The notes under the pieces are model-generated. The model made no database searches. It was not told the origin of the DNA and saw only the letters and a list, made by a program, of their open reading frames with translations. Made by a program: the position numbers and the translations under genes. From Candidatus Cryosericum hinesii (GTDB taxonomy: Bacteria > Caldisericota > Caldisericia > Cryosericales > Cryosericaceae), in contig NZ_QXIW01000016.1 in the NCBI RefSeq assembly GCF_003570985.1, positions 38,279-102,278 on the forward strand: DNA of 64,000 nt, in the 5' to 3' direction. Shown here one piece after another: positions 43,196 to 51,310 of this stretch; within the stretch, counting starts at the first letter, position 1; each line of letters starts with the position of its first letter.

Positions 43196-45343
43196 ATGTT
43201 GGAGAATAATGAGATAAAGACCGTTCGCGGTAGTATTGCAGGCAAGCCTGTCACGTATGAAACTGGACGTCTGGCTAAGCAGGCCGGCGGAGCTGTTCTG
43301 GCGACCATGGGTGGCACTGTCGTGCTCGCCGCAGTTACTGTCAGCAATAGTGCGAAGGAAGGACTCGACTTCTTTCCCCTGACTGTTGACTATTTTGAGA
43401 AAATGTATGCAGCCGGGAAGATCCCGGGTGGATTCTACAAGAGAGAAGGACGTCCCAGTGAGCGCGAGATTCTTCGTTCGCGACTCATCGACCGGTCGAT
43501 TCGTCCTCTGTTTCCCAAACACTTCCGTCGGGAAGTGCAGGTCATCGTCTACGTACTGTCTGCCGATGGAGAGAATTCGCCGGACGTGTTGGCCATCAAC
43601 GCGGTATCGGCGGCGGCGCTTATCAGCAATGCCCCGTTCGTTGACGCAGTCGCGGCAGTGAGGGTCGGCAAGATCAATGGTGAACTTGTTTTCAACCCTT
43701 CCTCTTCTGCGATCGACGAAAGCATACTCGATCTTATCGTGTCTGGAACGGCCAATGGCATTCTCATGGTCGAATCCGGGGCTCGCGAGATTAGTGAAGC
43801 AGAGATGGTTGAGGCCTTGGTACTGGCACAGGAACCGATCAAAGAGACATGCCGCATGGAGGAAGAGCTTCGCGTTCAGGCTGGCAAGGAGAAGATCGTC
43901 GTCCCCGAGCTGAAGTTTGATGCAGCTATCCAGAACGAAGCTCGTTCCATGGTTATGGAGCGTCTTCCTCTGGTACTTAAAGACAAGGAGAAGCTGAAGA
44001 AGGAGAAGATCCTTGATGAGTTCAAGGGCGAACTTGCCACCGAATTGCTGGCGAAGTACCCTGAAAGTGGTCTGGCCATCGGCGAGGTTCTTGACGCGGA
44101 GATCAAGCATTTCATCCGTCATCGTGTCGTGACTGAAGGCGTGCGTATCGATGGTCGCGCTCCTGAAGAGATTCGGCCCATTGGGGTCGATGTTGGTGTT
44201 CTTCCGATGAGCCATGGCTCGGGGTTGTTTTCCCGAGGTCAGACGCAGGTTCTTTCGATTGTCACCCTCGGAGGAAAGAAAGAGGGTCAGTTGGTCGAGA
44301 GCCTCGAGGAAGAGGTTACAAAGCACTACATGCACTATTACAACTTCCCTCCCTTCTCGGTGGGCGAGACCCGTCCCATGCGAGGGCCTGGGCGTCGCGA
44401 GATTGGCCACGGTGCACTGGGAGAGAGAGCGCTGTTGCCCGTTATTCCTGATGAGAGCGAGTTCCCATACTCGATTCGCGTTGTCTCTGAGGTGCTTGAG
44501 TCGAATGGCTCGACGTCACAGGCTTCCATTTGTGGCAGTACCTTGGCTCTTATGGATGCTGGAGTGCCGATCACGGCGCCGGTTGCCGGCATTGCGATGG
44601 GCCTGATGAAAGAGGGCGACAAGAGTGTCATCCTGACCGATATCCAGGGAGCTGAGGATGCCAATGGCGACATGGACTTCAAGGTCGCGGGCACTGCGAA
44701 GGGTATCACGGCATTGCAGATGGACATCAAGATTCACAGTGTCGACAGCGATCTGCTGTCTGCAGCGCTGGATCATGCCCGCACTGCGCGCCTCTTCATT
44801 CTGGACAAGATGCTGTCGGTTCTTCCTGCTCCTCGTGGTGAAGTCAATCCGCTGGCTCCGCGCATCTTCACGATGCATATTCCCGGAGACAAGATCGGGG
44901 CTCTCATCGGCCCTGGTGGCAAGGTCATCAAGAAGATCATTGCCGACACCGGGTGTGACATCGACATTGAGGATGATGGCTCAGTGTTTGTGACTGCACC
45001 AGACGGAGCCAAGGGTCAGATTGCAATGGATGCGATCAACGCGATTACCGAGGATATTGTTGTGGGTAAGGTCTACATGGGCAAGGTCACCGAGTTGCGC
45101 GACTTTGGCGCTTTCGTAGAAATCGCACCCGGCAAGTCTGGCCTGCTGCACGTCTCACAGATATCGGACTCATATGTCAAGGACATCCATTCCGTGCTCA
45201 AGGTCGGCGAACAGATTCTTGTAAAAACCCTGCCTCTCAAGGATGATGGCAAGATTTCTCTGACCCGTAAGGGCCTAGCTGCTGGGAATGCCGACAAGGC
45301 TTCCACTGAGTCTGGCGATGACCACCACCATGGTGATCAATAG
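43196..45343 (+). CDS. pnp: Polyribonucleotide nucleotidyltransferase
   Basis: 715 residues, phosphorolytic 3'-5' exoribonuclease of the degradosome. Two RNase PH domains (FYKREGRPSEREILRSRLID; second with DIQGAEDANGDMDFKVAGT including the catalytic Asp), KH domain (IGALIGPGGKVIKKI) and S1 domain (GKVTELRDFGAFVEI). AGGAG before the ATG. The last codons have a His-rich tail (DDHHHGD), which overlaps the start of the M16 peptidase gene. Confidence 0.98.
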   Translation: MLENNEIKTVRGSIAGKPVTYETGRLAKQAGGAVLATMGGTVVLAAVTVSNSAKEGLDFFPLTVDYFEKMYAAGKIPGGFYKREGRPSEREILRSRLIDRSIRPLFPKHFRREVQVIVYVLSADGENSPDVLAINAVSAAALISNAPFVDAVAAVRVGKINGELVFNPSSSAIDESILDLIVSGTANGILMVESGAREISEAEMVEALVLAQEPIKETCRMEEELRVQAGKEKIVVPELKFDAAIQNEARSMVMERLPLVLKDKEKLKKEKILDEFKGELATELLAKYPESGLAIGEVLDAEIKHFIRHRVVTEGVRIDGRAPEEIRPIGVDVGVLPMSHGSGLFSRGQTQVLSIVTLGGKKEGQLVESLEEEVTKHYMHYYNFPPFSVGETRPMRGPGRREIGHGALGERALLPVIPDESEFPYSIRVVSEVLESNGSTSQASICGSTLALMDAGVPITAPVAGIAMGLMKEGDKSVILTDIQGAEDANGDMDFKVAGTAKGITALQMDIKIHSVDSDLLSAALDHARTARLFILDKMLSVLPAPRGEVNPLAPRIFTMHIPGDKIGALIGPGGKVIKKIIADTGCDIDIEDDGSVFVTAPDGAKGQIAMDAINAITEDIVVGKVYMGKVTELRDFGAFVEIAPGKSGLLHVSQISDSYVKDIHSVLKVGEQILVKTLPLKDDGKISLTRKGLAAGNADKASTESGDDHHHGDQ

Positions 45344-46583
45344 CGGAGAGCGCAAACCGGAAGTCATAACGCTCAGCAACGGCATTCGCGTCGTTTTTGA
45401 CGTTGACAAAGGGCACCCGACCGCTGCGGTCGGGGCCCTTGTTGCTAGTGGCTCCCGGTTTGAGGACGAACATACGCGTGGGTTGAGTCACTTCATGGAG
45501 CATATCTTGTTCAAAGGCACAGAGCATCGAAGTTCACTTGAGATTTCGTCAGCTATCGAGAATGTGGGCGGTGAGCTGAATGCATTCACCGACACCCAGT
45601 ACACGATGTTCTATATGCGTGTTCCGGCAATCCACACATCTCTCGCTCTCGATGTGCTGTCCGACATCCTCCTGCATCCTTTGTTCGACCCTGCTGCCAT
45701 CGAGCTTGAGCGCAGAGTCATCGAACAGGAGATCTACTCATTTGAGGACAGTCCCGACGACGTCGTCACGGATGAACTTCTCAAAGGGGTCTATGGAAGC
45801 GACCCTGTTGCGTCGAATCCGCTGGGAACCGTAGAGTCAGTGCGTTCGTTCAGGCGGAGCGACTTTGTCGACTATTTCCACAGGCATTTTGTTGCCCCCG
45901 ACATCGTTCTTTCCCTTGCGGGAGACGTCGATGTCGAGACATCGGCACGTTTCCTCGAGGATTCCTTTGGGCGGCTTGCGAAGGGACCAGGCAGGGCCGA
46001 GTGGGGAATCCCCGTCCGGGCTGCTGTCTGCAGAGAGACAGAGCGCCCCACGGAGCAGGTATATATGGCGATGGCGCTCCCCGGCTTCGCCCAATATTCG
46101 AAGCAGGGATCCATTCTGAATCTCGTCTCCAGTATCTTCGGGGGCAACATGTCGAGTCGCCTGTTCCAGAGGGCCCGCGAGAAGGAGGCTCTTGTCTACA
46201 GCATTGGTTCTTTTCCCATGAGTTTCAGCAATACTGGATTGCTTGGCGTCTCGGCCGAAAGTTCGCCCGAGAACGCTTCGCGTGTCCAGCAGGTCATCCG
46301 CGAGGAGATCGAGAACATGCGGCAGGACAAGATTAGCATGGCTGAGCTTCAGCATGCCAAGGAGACTGTTCTCGGCGGATTTCTGCTGTCGCTGGAATCC
46401 TTCTTCCGTCGCATGCACCGAAACGCCTCCGAGCTCTATATGAGAGACCGGATACGGACGGTCGCGGACGTCACCGAACAGGTCAACTCGATCACGCTCG
46501 GCGAAGCATTGGGCGTCATCGATGACGTTTTTGACACCTCCCAGCTGGCAGTGTCGATTGTTCATGGACCCGAAAAACTCTGA
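45318..46583 (+). CDS. M16 family zinc peptidase
   Basis: About 421 residues. The inverted zinc motif HFMEHILF (HxxEH) is followed about 75 residues later by the Glu ligand context RRVIEQEIYSFED. The C-terminal M16 half has RLFQRAREKEALVYSIGSF. It resembles the PqqL/MPP-like processing protease often found after pnp in Firmicutes and related phyla. The start is uncertain: ATGs at 45318 and 45330 both lie inside the pnp end and neither has a clear ribosome site. Confidence 0.9.
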   Translation: MTTTMVINSGERKPEVITLSNGIRVVFDVDKGHPTAAVGALVASGSRFEDEHTRGLSHFMEHILFKGTEHRSSLEISSAIENVGGELNAFTDTQYTMFYMRVPAIHTSLALDVLSDILLHPLFDPAAIELERRVIEQEIYSFEDSPDDVVTDELLKGVYGSDPVASNPLGTVESVRSFRRSDFVDYFHRHFVAPDIVLSLAGDVDVETSARFLEDSFGRLAKGPGRAEWGIPVRAAVCRETERPTEQVYMAMALPGFAQYSKQGSILNLVSSIFGGNMSSRLFQRAREKEALVYSIGSFPMSFSNTGLLGVSAESSPENASRVQQVIREEIENMRQDKISMAELQHAKETVLGGFLLSLESFFRRMHRNASELYMRDRIRTVADVTEQVNSITLGEALGVIDDVFDTSQLAVSIVHGPEKL

Positions 46584-47019
46584 GTTGCGTGTAGGCGTTA
46601 GCAGGCTGGTTCCACGCGCAGGACAGCTGGCGCGCGCAACGCCAGGGTCATCAGGCTATGATCTTGCAAGTGCAGAAGACGGGGAGCTGACTATCCTGCC
46701 TGGCGCCGTTGCGCTCGTGCGGACGGGGTTGGCACTTGAGTTGCCTCCTGGCCTCGAAGGACAGGTTCGCAGTCGCTCCGGCCTGGCAGCCAGAAGCGGT
46801 GTTTTTGTCCTCAATTCGCCAGGCACCATTGACAGCGACTACCGTGGCGAAGTGAAGGTTGTACTGGCGAACTTTGGCGACGCCCCGTTTTCGGTGTTCC
46901 CGGGAGATCGCATCGCGCAGTTGGTGTTCATAGAGGTTCCGAACGTTTGTCTTGTGGCCGTCGACGAAATGACGCCGACCGAGAGGGGGGCCGGTGGCTT
47001 TGGGTCCTCAGGTGTCTAA
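46564..47019 (+). CDS. dut: dUTP pyrophosphatase
   Basis: 151 residues, trimeric dUTPase. Motifs in order: SGYDLAS (1), RSRSGLAARSG (2), GTIDSDYRGEV (3), GDRIAQLVF (4), RGAGGFGSSG (5). It removes dUTP and supplies dUMP. The start lies 20 bp within the upstream peptidase gene, and the end overlaps udg by 26 bp. Confidence 0.96.
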   Translation: MDPKNSELRVGVSRLVPRAGQLARATPGSSGYDLASAEDGELTILPGAVALVRTGLALELPPGLEGQVRSRSGLAARSGVFVLNSPGTIDSDYRGEVKVVLANFGDAPFSVFPGDRIAQLVFIEVPNVCLVAVDEMTPTERGAGGFGSSGV

Positions 47020-47584
47020 CTTGAAAGAGACTCTCCTGGCTTCAATTGCCGAAGAGGTAATGTCCTGTCAGAACTGCAAGCTAGGGGCCACCCGGACGAA
47101 GGCTGTCCCAGGCGTCGGATCAGCCCATGCCCACATCTGTTTTGTGGGTGAAGGTCCGGGGCGTGAGGAGGACTTGTCGGGGATTCCATTTGTCGGGCAG
47201 GCGGGACGTTTGCTGGACAGGATGTTGATAGCCGAGGGGCTGAGTCGCAGAGACTGCTACATATGCAATATCGTGAAGTGCAGGCCCCCGAACAACCGAG
47301 TGCCGGAGCCTTCTGAGGTAGCTGCCTGCTCGCTCTACCTCTATGCCCAGTTGGCCATTGTGGAGCCAGAGATCATCTGCCTCCTTGGCAATACGGCGCT
47401 GCGCTTCTTCTTTGGCGAACAATACTCCATCGGGCAGGTGCGCGGCACGATTCTGGTCAAGGATGAACAGCGTTTCATGCCCATATATCACCCAGCCGCG
47501 GCCCTAAGGAATCCTCAGTACGTGCAGGTCATCCAGAGCGACCTGCGAAAACTTGCCGCCTTGATTCAGCGGACGGTGGACTAG
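46994..47584 (+). CDS. Family 4 uracil-DNA glycosylase (Fe-S)
   Basis: 196 residues. Cys25 and Cys28 (SCQNCKLG) with two later cysteines (KCRPPNN and AACSLYL) form the 4Fe-4S ligand set. GEGPGREEDLSGIPFVGQAG is the active-site motif, and YHPAAALRNP holds the catalytic-His region. It excises uracil from DNA. GTG start inside dut (26 bp overlap), so the two uracil-exclusion enzymes are co-translated. Confidence 0.93.
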   Translation: MALGPQVSNLKETLLASIAEEVMSCQNCKLGATRTKAVPGVGSAHAHICFVGEGPGREEDLSGIPFVGQAGRLLDRMLIAEGLSRRDCYICNIVKCRPPNNRVPEPSEVAACSLYLYAQLAIVEPEIICLLGNTALRFFFGEQYSIGQVRGTILVKDEQRFMPIYHPAAALRNPQYVQVIQSDLRKLAALIQRTVD

Positions 47585-47618
47585 GTTCAACCAGATCCGG
47601 GGGATAGTGGACGCAGTA

Positions 47619-48041
47619 TTACTTGCACGACTCCACGAATTCGGTCAGCATGGCCACAAGGGAGTTGGCTGACCCGGGCTTCATATTCTTCGTTACCTCC
47701 TGCACGCTCTGGATACGCTGCCGGATGACTTTCCGGATGATCGAGGCTCCCTGCTTCGTGCACTTCAGGACGACCTGCCTCTTGTCCAGTATGTTCTGTG
47801 TCTTGGTGACATAGGCGAGTTCGACGAGGCGATCGACCATCTCTGAGACCGTGGACGCAGCGAGGCCCGTGAGATGTGTGAGGTCTTTGACGTTGACGGC
47901 CTCACCAAAGTAGACAAGCTGGAGGACCTGAAACTGGGGCAGCGTGATTTTCACGCTTGACAGTGCATCGCGCCCCTTCTTCTTGATCCAGTATGAGATG
48001 TCGCGTAGCAGGGATTCTAGTTCAGTAGCTGTCTCCCTCAT
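47619..48041 (-). CDS. MarR-family transcriptional regulator
   Basis: 140 residues. Winged helix: LPQFQVLQLVYFGEAVNVKD, LTGLAASTVSEMVDRL (recognition helix) and TKTQNILDKRQVVLKCT (wing). The ATG at 48041 follows GAGAGGGGT; another in-frame ATG at 48083 would overlap ndk and is less likely. It lies directly behind ndk on the same strand. The ligand and targets cannot be read. Confidence 0.88.
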   Translation of the reverse strand: MRETATELESLLRDISYWIKKKGRDALSSVKITLPQFQVLQLVYFGEAVNVKDLTHLTGLAASTVSEMVDRLVELAYVTKTQNILDKRQVVLKCTKQGASIIRKVIRQRIQSVQEVTKNMKPGSANSLVAMLTEFVESCK

Positions 48042-48083
48042 GGTTTCCGTACCCCTCTCTGGTTGATTTTTGATTCCAGGCAT

Positions 48084-48521
48084 CTATTCGTGTTCAGTGC
48101 CGAGAGTCGCATGAGAGCTCCCAAAGACAAGCACCAACTCTCGTTCTGCATCGCTTGAGGATGCGGACGCATGTACTACATTCTCGGTCAGTTGAGTGGA
48201 GAAGTCTGCTCGAATCGTTCCGGGCAGTCGGTCTTCGGGTCGGGTTGCCCCGATCGTTGTTCGAACAAGCGCTATTGCGTTGGGCGACTCGATTTGAAGG
48301 GCAACGACGGGGCCGGATGTCATGAACGAAAGCAGGACGGGAAAGAAGTCACGGCCATCGTGTTCAGCATAGAAGGTCCGCGCGAATGCATCGTCCATGC
48401 GAAACATCCGCATGTTCGAGATCACAAGGCCTTTCTGCTCGATGCGCGCTATGACCAAACCGATGAGACCGCGGCGTACGCCGTCCGGTTTCACCATCAG
48501 GAGTGTTCGCTCGCTAGTCAC
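48084..48521 (-). CDS. ndk: Nucleoside diphosphate kinase
   Basis: 145 residues. RTLLMVKPDGVRRGLIG at the N-terminus, GATRPEDRLPGTIRADF and the phospho-histidine segment ENVVHASASSSDAEREL. GTG start with GGAGG upstream. The usual NVVHGSDS reads NVVHASAS, a small change near the active site. Confidence 0.95.
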   Translation of the reverse strand: MTSERTLLMVKPDGVRRGLIGLVIARIEQKGLVISNMRMFRMDDAFARTFYAEHDGRDFFPVLLSFMTSGPVVALQIESPNAIALVRTTIGATRPEDRLPGTIRADFSTQLTENVVHASASSSDAERELVLVFGSSHATLGTEHE

Positions 48522-48587
48522 TTCGATTTCCTCCAGGAAGAGCTATTCGTGCAGGATTGCGGGTAAAAGTGCTTCGCTTCCCGTCCA

Positions 48588-48615
48588 ATTGTAGCCGTTT
48601 CTCGCTGCTGCGCAA
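48588..48615 (-). promoter_or_regulatory. Predicted promoter of ndk-marR
   Basis: Minus strand: TTGCGC (48615-48610), 16-bp spacer, TACAAT (48593-48588). Leader of about 60 nt to the GTG of ndk. Confidence 0.65.
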
Positions 48616-48647
48616 CGTTTTTCTGACATGGCAAACAAACGCCCCAC

Positions 48648-48675
48648 TTGCCAGACGCTGTCGGCCTGATATCAT
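48648..48675 (+). promoter_or_regulatory. Promoter placing the phospholipase D-like start codon at +1
   Basis: TTGCCA (48648-48653), 16-bp spacer ending in TGA (extended -10), TATCAT (48670-48675), then CTAAGG and the ATG at 48682. The predicted transcription start coincides with the A of the ATG. Confidence 0.72.
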
Positions 48676-48681
48676 CTAAGG

Positions 48682-49689
48682 ATGTCAGGAAAAGGGACTA
48701 AGTGGTTCACTGTACTTATCGCGGCACTGCTGGCGGCCGCATTAGGGCTCGGCTGGATGGGTTTTCGAGACGCCGCGCCTGCTTCTGTTACTCCGGTCGT
48801 ATCTCTGGGTGCCGAGGCCCTTTGTGTCGTGACACCTAGTGAACAGGTGCGGAGCCTTGTCGTGGATGACATTCTGAACGCACGAAAGTCGGTTCTGGTG
48901 GAGTGCTATCTCATCTCTGACCCTTCGATTGTTCAGGCGTTGCAGACTGCCAAGCTGCATGGATGCGATGTACGAGTCCTCATGGAGGAAGCGCCGTTCG
49001 GGGGGTTCTCCATGAACCAGACCGTTCGCAACGAGCTGAGAAGCGCCGGCATCGACGCCAACTGGGGTAACAGGGTCTACTCGTTCACGCACGCCAAGTA
49101 CATCGTCATTGACGAGGCCACTGCCTGGGTCATGACGGCTAATCTCAGTAAGAGCGCCTTTGACAACAACCGCGAAATTCTTATCAGGACTTCCAGTCAG
49201 AGCGTGGTGGAAGACCTGGTGCGCATTTTCTCGGCAGATCGACAGCGAAATCCGTGTGCTGCCGGGTCTCTTGTCGTCAGCCCTGTGAATGCTCGACAAC
49301 GTCTTCTTGGCTTGCTGGGAGGAGCGTTCCACAGCGTGGACATCGCAAGCGAGGTACTCGATGACCCGGAGACGTGCAAGCTCTTGCAGGATCTCGCCGG
49401 GCGGGGAGTCATAGTGCACGTTCTGGTTGCAGCACCGGAGAGCATTGCCAGCAACGCTGTGACAAGATCGGAGCTGGAAGGGACAGGTGTCATCATCCGG
49501 TATCTCGAGACTCCGTATCTTCACGCGAAGTATGTCGTGGTGGACGGGCACCTGGCGTATGTCGGGTCGCATAATCTCAGCGCCGGCTCACTCGATGAGA
49601 ACCGTGAAGTTGGAATCGTGACGGACGACAGCATGGTTGTCTCGACTCTCGAGACGACCTTCTCGGGCGATTGGGACTCAGGGATATAG
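48682..49689 (+). CDS. Phospholipase D-like protein with two HKD motifs, membrane-anchored or secreted
   Basis: 335 residues. N-terminal hydrophobic segment (about 9-30), then two PLD domains: HAKYIVIDEATAWVMTANLS (about 136-155) and HAKYVVVDGHLAYVGSHNLS (about 275-294). Both have His-Lys-Asp and the following N/SxN pattern. It could be a nuclease or phospholipase outside the membrane; the shortness of both domains fits PLDc_2 nucleases better than cardiolipin synthase. Its mRNA is predicted to be leaderless. Confidence 0.85.
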   Translation: MSGKGTKWFTVLIAALLAAALGLGWMGFRDAAPASVTPVVSLGAEALCVVTPSEQVRSLVVDDILNARKSVLVECYLISDPSIVQALQTAKLHGCDVRVLMEEAPFGGFSMNQTVRNELRSAGIDANWGNRVYSFTHAKYIVIDEATAWVMTANLSKSAFDNNREILIRTSSQSVVEDLVRIFSADRQRNPCAAGSLVVSPVNARQRLLGLLGGAFHSVDIASEVLDDPETCKLLQDLAGRGVIVHVLVAAPESIASNAVTRSELEGTGVIIRYLETPYLHAKYVVVDGHLAYVGSHNLSAGSLDENREVGIVTDDSMVVSTLETTFSGDWDSGI

Positions 49690-49691
49690 AG

Positions 49692-49719
49692 ACGCGCCCC
49701 GCAGTGGTGCGAGGCGCGT
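49692..49719. terminator. Bidirectional terminator-like hairpin
   Basis: ACGCGCC and CGCA pair with TGCG and GGCGCGT (11 bp, one mismatch, GTGG loop) between two converging genes. No long T-run on either side. Confidence 0.55.
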
Positions 49720-49753
49720 GTGAGGTCATTTGTTGCTCAGTCGCGGGCCAATG

Positions 49754-50959
49754 CTACATGCCGGCGAAATCCCAGTCAGGGTCAGTCAGTCGGTCCTGAA
49801 ACGCCGTGAGATCTGTATGCGATCTTAGCGCCTGTTGTAGCTGGCGCGCTCCGTTCGTCGTTCCGTAGAGGATAATGCCGACGATGATGCCATTCTCCAG
49901 GACGATCTTGCGATAGACCTGTTGCGCCTGCGCCTGGATCACTTGGACGTGTTGTTCCAGGGTCGGATTGATGTTGCCCATGCTGAGGACGTCGATCCCG
50001 CAAGTCTTGAGCGAACTCGACATAATGCTTCCCTCGTACGTAGCTGTGCCGGGTGAAACCATGTTCTGAGCTGCAACCCTGGCTTGCTCCAGGCAGGGAG
50101 GGATGATACCGTAGACACGTCCGCGGTGCTCAACGACGTCGCCGGCGGCATAGACGTCAGGTGCAGATGTTTGCATCGAATCATCCACCTGAACGCCGCG
50201 TCCTGTGGCGATATCTGCTTCTCGAGCGACGGTGACGTTGGGACGGACTCCGGTTGAGAACAAAACGAACTCGCCTTGGGCGAGGCGACCGTCCTTGAGG
50301 AGGACGCCTGCCGTGCCGTGTTCCCCGGAGAGAATCTGCTGAGACTCGGCACCGAGCAGAGCAGTGACGCCTAACCCCTGGAGGTGTTCCACGAGCATTT
50401 CAGCCGAGCGTTCGTCGAGCTGGTTGGGCAATAGTCGGCTGGCGAACTCGATGACGGATGGTCTCATTCCTCGCTCTGCCAAAGCCCTCGCTGCTTCAAG
50501 GCCCAGCAGGCCCCCGCCCACGACAACCACGTTCGCATCTGGAACGATGCGCGCCAGCAAGGCATCTGCATCATCGAGTGTCCTGAGGGTGAAGACACCG
50601 ACCTGGTCGGCGCCGGGCACGGACGGCACAAAGGGTGATGCTCCGTTTGCCAGCAACAGCTTGTCGTAGGAGATCGCAGTCCCGTCATCGAGCGTCACTT
50701 CGTGCTCTATGGCGTGCACGTGCATGATGCGGCGCCCACTGATGAGAGTTATCCTGTTTTCGCCATACCAGCTCGCCCCGTGCACACTAAGCTGGTCTTT
50801 GGACTTGCGACCGGCCAGGTACTCGATCAGGTCAGGGCGAGGATAATAGGCTACAGACTCAGCGTCGACGACCGTGATCTCCGAGGACAGATCAAGCTTT
50901 CGCAGGTGTTGTGCTGCGGTTGTGCCGGCAGCCCAGCCTCCTGCAATAAGGTACTTCAT
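49754..50959 (-). CDS. NADH:rubredoxin reductase-like FAD oxidoreductase
   Basis: 401 residues of the class II pyridine-nucleotide flavoprotein family. FAD motif MKYLIAGGWAAGTTAA, a PRPDLIEYLAG segment typical of the NROR/FprA-partner group, NAD motif VVVVGGGLLGLEAARAL and DVYAAGDVVE. No redox-active Cys pair is seen. It most likely reduces the rubredoxin encoded 15 bp upstream, feeding O2- or peroxide-reducing enzymes or other acceptors not in this window. Confidence 0.85.
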   Translation of the reverse strand: MKYLIAGGWAAGTTAAQHLRKLDLSSEITVVDAESVAYYPRPDLIEYLAGRKSKDQLSVHGASWYGENRITLISGRRIMHVHAIEHEVTLDDGTAISYDKLLLANGASPFVPSVPGADQVGVFTLRTLDDADALLARIVPDANVVVVGGGLLGLEAARALAERGMRPSVIEFASRLLPNQLDERSAEMLVEHLQGLGVTALLGAESQQILSGEHGTAGVLLKDGRLAQGEFVLFSTGVRPNVTVAREADIATGRGVQVDDSMQTSAPDVYAAGDVVEHRGRVYGIIPPCLEQARVAAQNMVSPGTATYEGSIMSSSLKTCGIDVLSMGNINPTLEQHVQVIQAQAQQVYRKIVLENGIIVGIILYGTTNGARQLQQALRSHTDLTAFQDRLTDPDWDFAGM

Positions 50960-50974
50960 TGTGACGGTTGGCCG

Positions 50975-51133
50975 TCAGGCTTTTTCGAAAAGGTCCTTGG
51001 CGGCACCGCAGTCCGGGCAGATCCAGCTCGCTGGGAGATCCTCAAACTTGACGCCGGGGTTGATTTCCTGCGTGCTGTCACCGATGGCAGGGTCGTACAC
51101 GTATCCACACACAGTGCAAATCCACTTCTCCAT
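50975..51133 (-). CDS. Rubredoxin
   Basis: 52 residues. Two iron-binding pairs CTVCGY (residues 6-11) and CPDCGA (39-44), with the family YDPAIGD and [12 protein letters not shown] between them. Small one-electron carrier. AAGGAGGA lies just before the ATG. In an operon with its likely reductase. The promoter and a 19-bp inverted repeat lie upstream. Confidence 0.97.
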   Translation of the reverse strand: MEKWICTVCGYVYDPAIGDSTQEINPGVKFEDLPASWICPDCGAAKDLFEKA

Positions 51134-51161
51134 GACAGTTCCTCCTTGTGTCGAACGGTTG

Positions 51162-51180
51162 AGAAGAGGAAACCTCTTCT
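51162..51180. promoter_or_regulatory. Perfect inverted repeat at the rubredoxin transcription start
   Basis: AGAAGAGG-AAA-CCTCTTCT: two 8-bp arms, 3-bp spacer. It begins about 2 bp after the predicted start of the rubredoxin transcript, so it could be a repressor site or a short 5' hairpin. Confidence 0.5.
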
Positions 51181-51188
51181 ATATTTTT

Positions 51189-51217
51189 AGTGTATGGTGA
51201 AAGGCTCTTTCCTGCAA
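51189..51217 (-). promoter_or_regulatory. Predicted promoter of rubredoxin/reductase
   Basis: Minus strand: TTGCAG (51217-51212), 17-bp spacer, TACACT (51194-51189). Confidence 0.6.
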
Positions 51218-51247
51218 GTTGACAACCACATACGGGGCAATCGCTCT

Positions 51248-51275
51248 TTGACAGCTGAAGGGGGTGCGGTATGCT
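51248..51275 (+). promoter_or_regulatory. Predicted promoter of iorAB
   Basis: Consensus TTGACA (51248-51253), 16-bp spacer, TATGCT (51270-51275). The start near 51282 gives a leader with AGGAGGTG before the ATG at 51311. Confidence 0.72.
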
Positions 51276-51310
51276 ATAAAAAGAGCGTCTCAAAGAGGTC
51301 AGGAGGTGAC

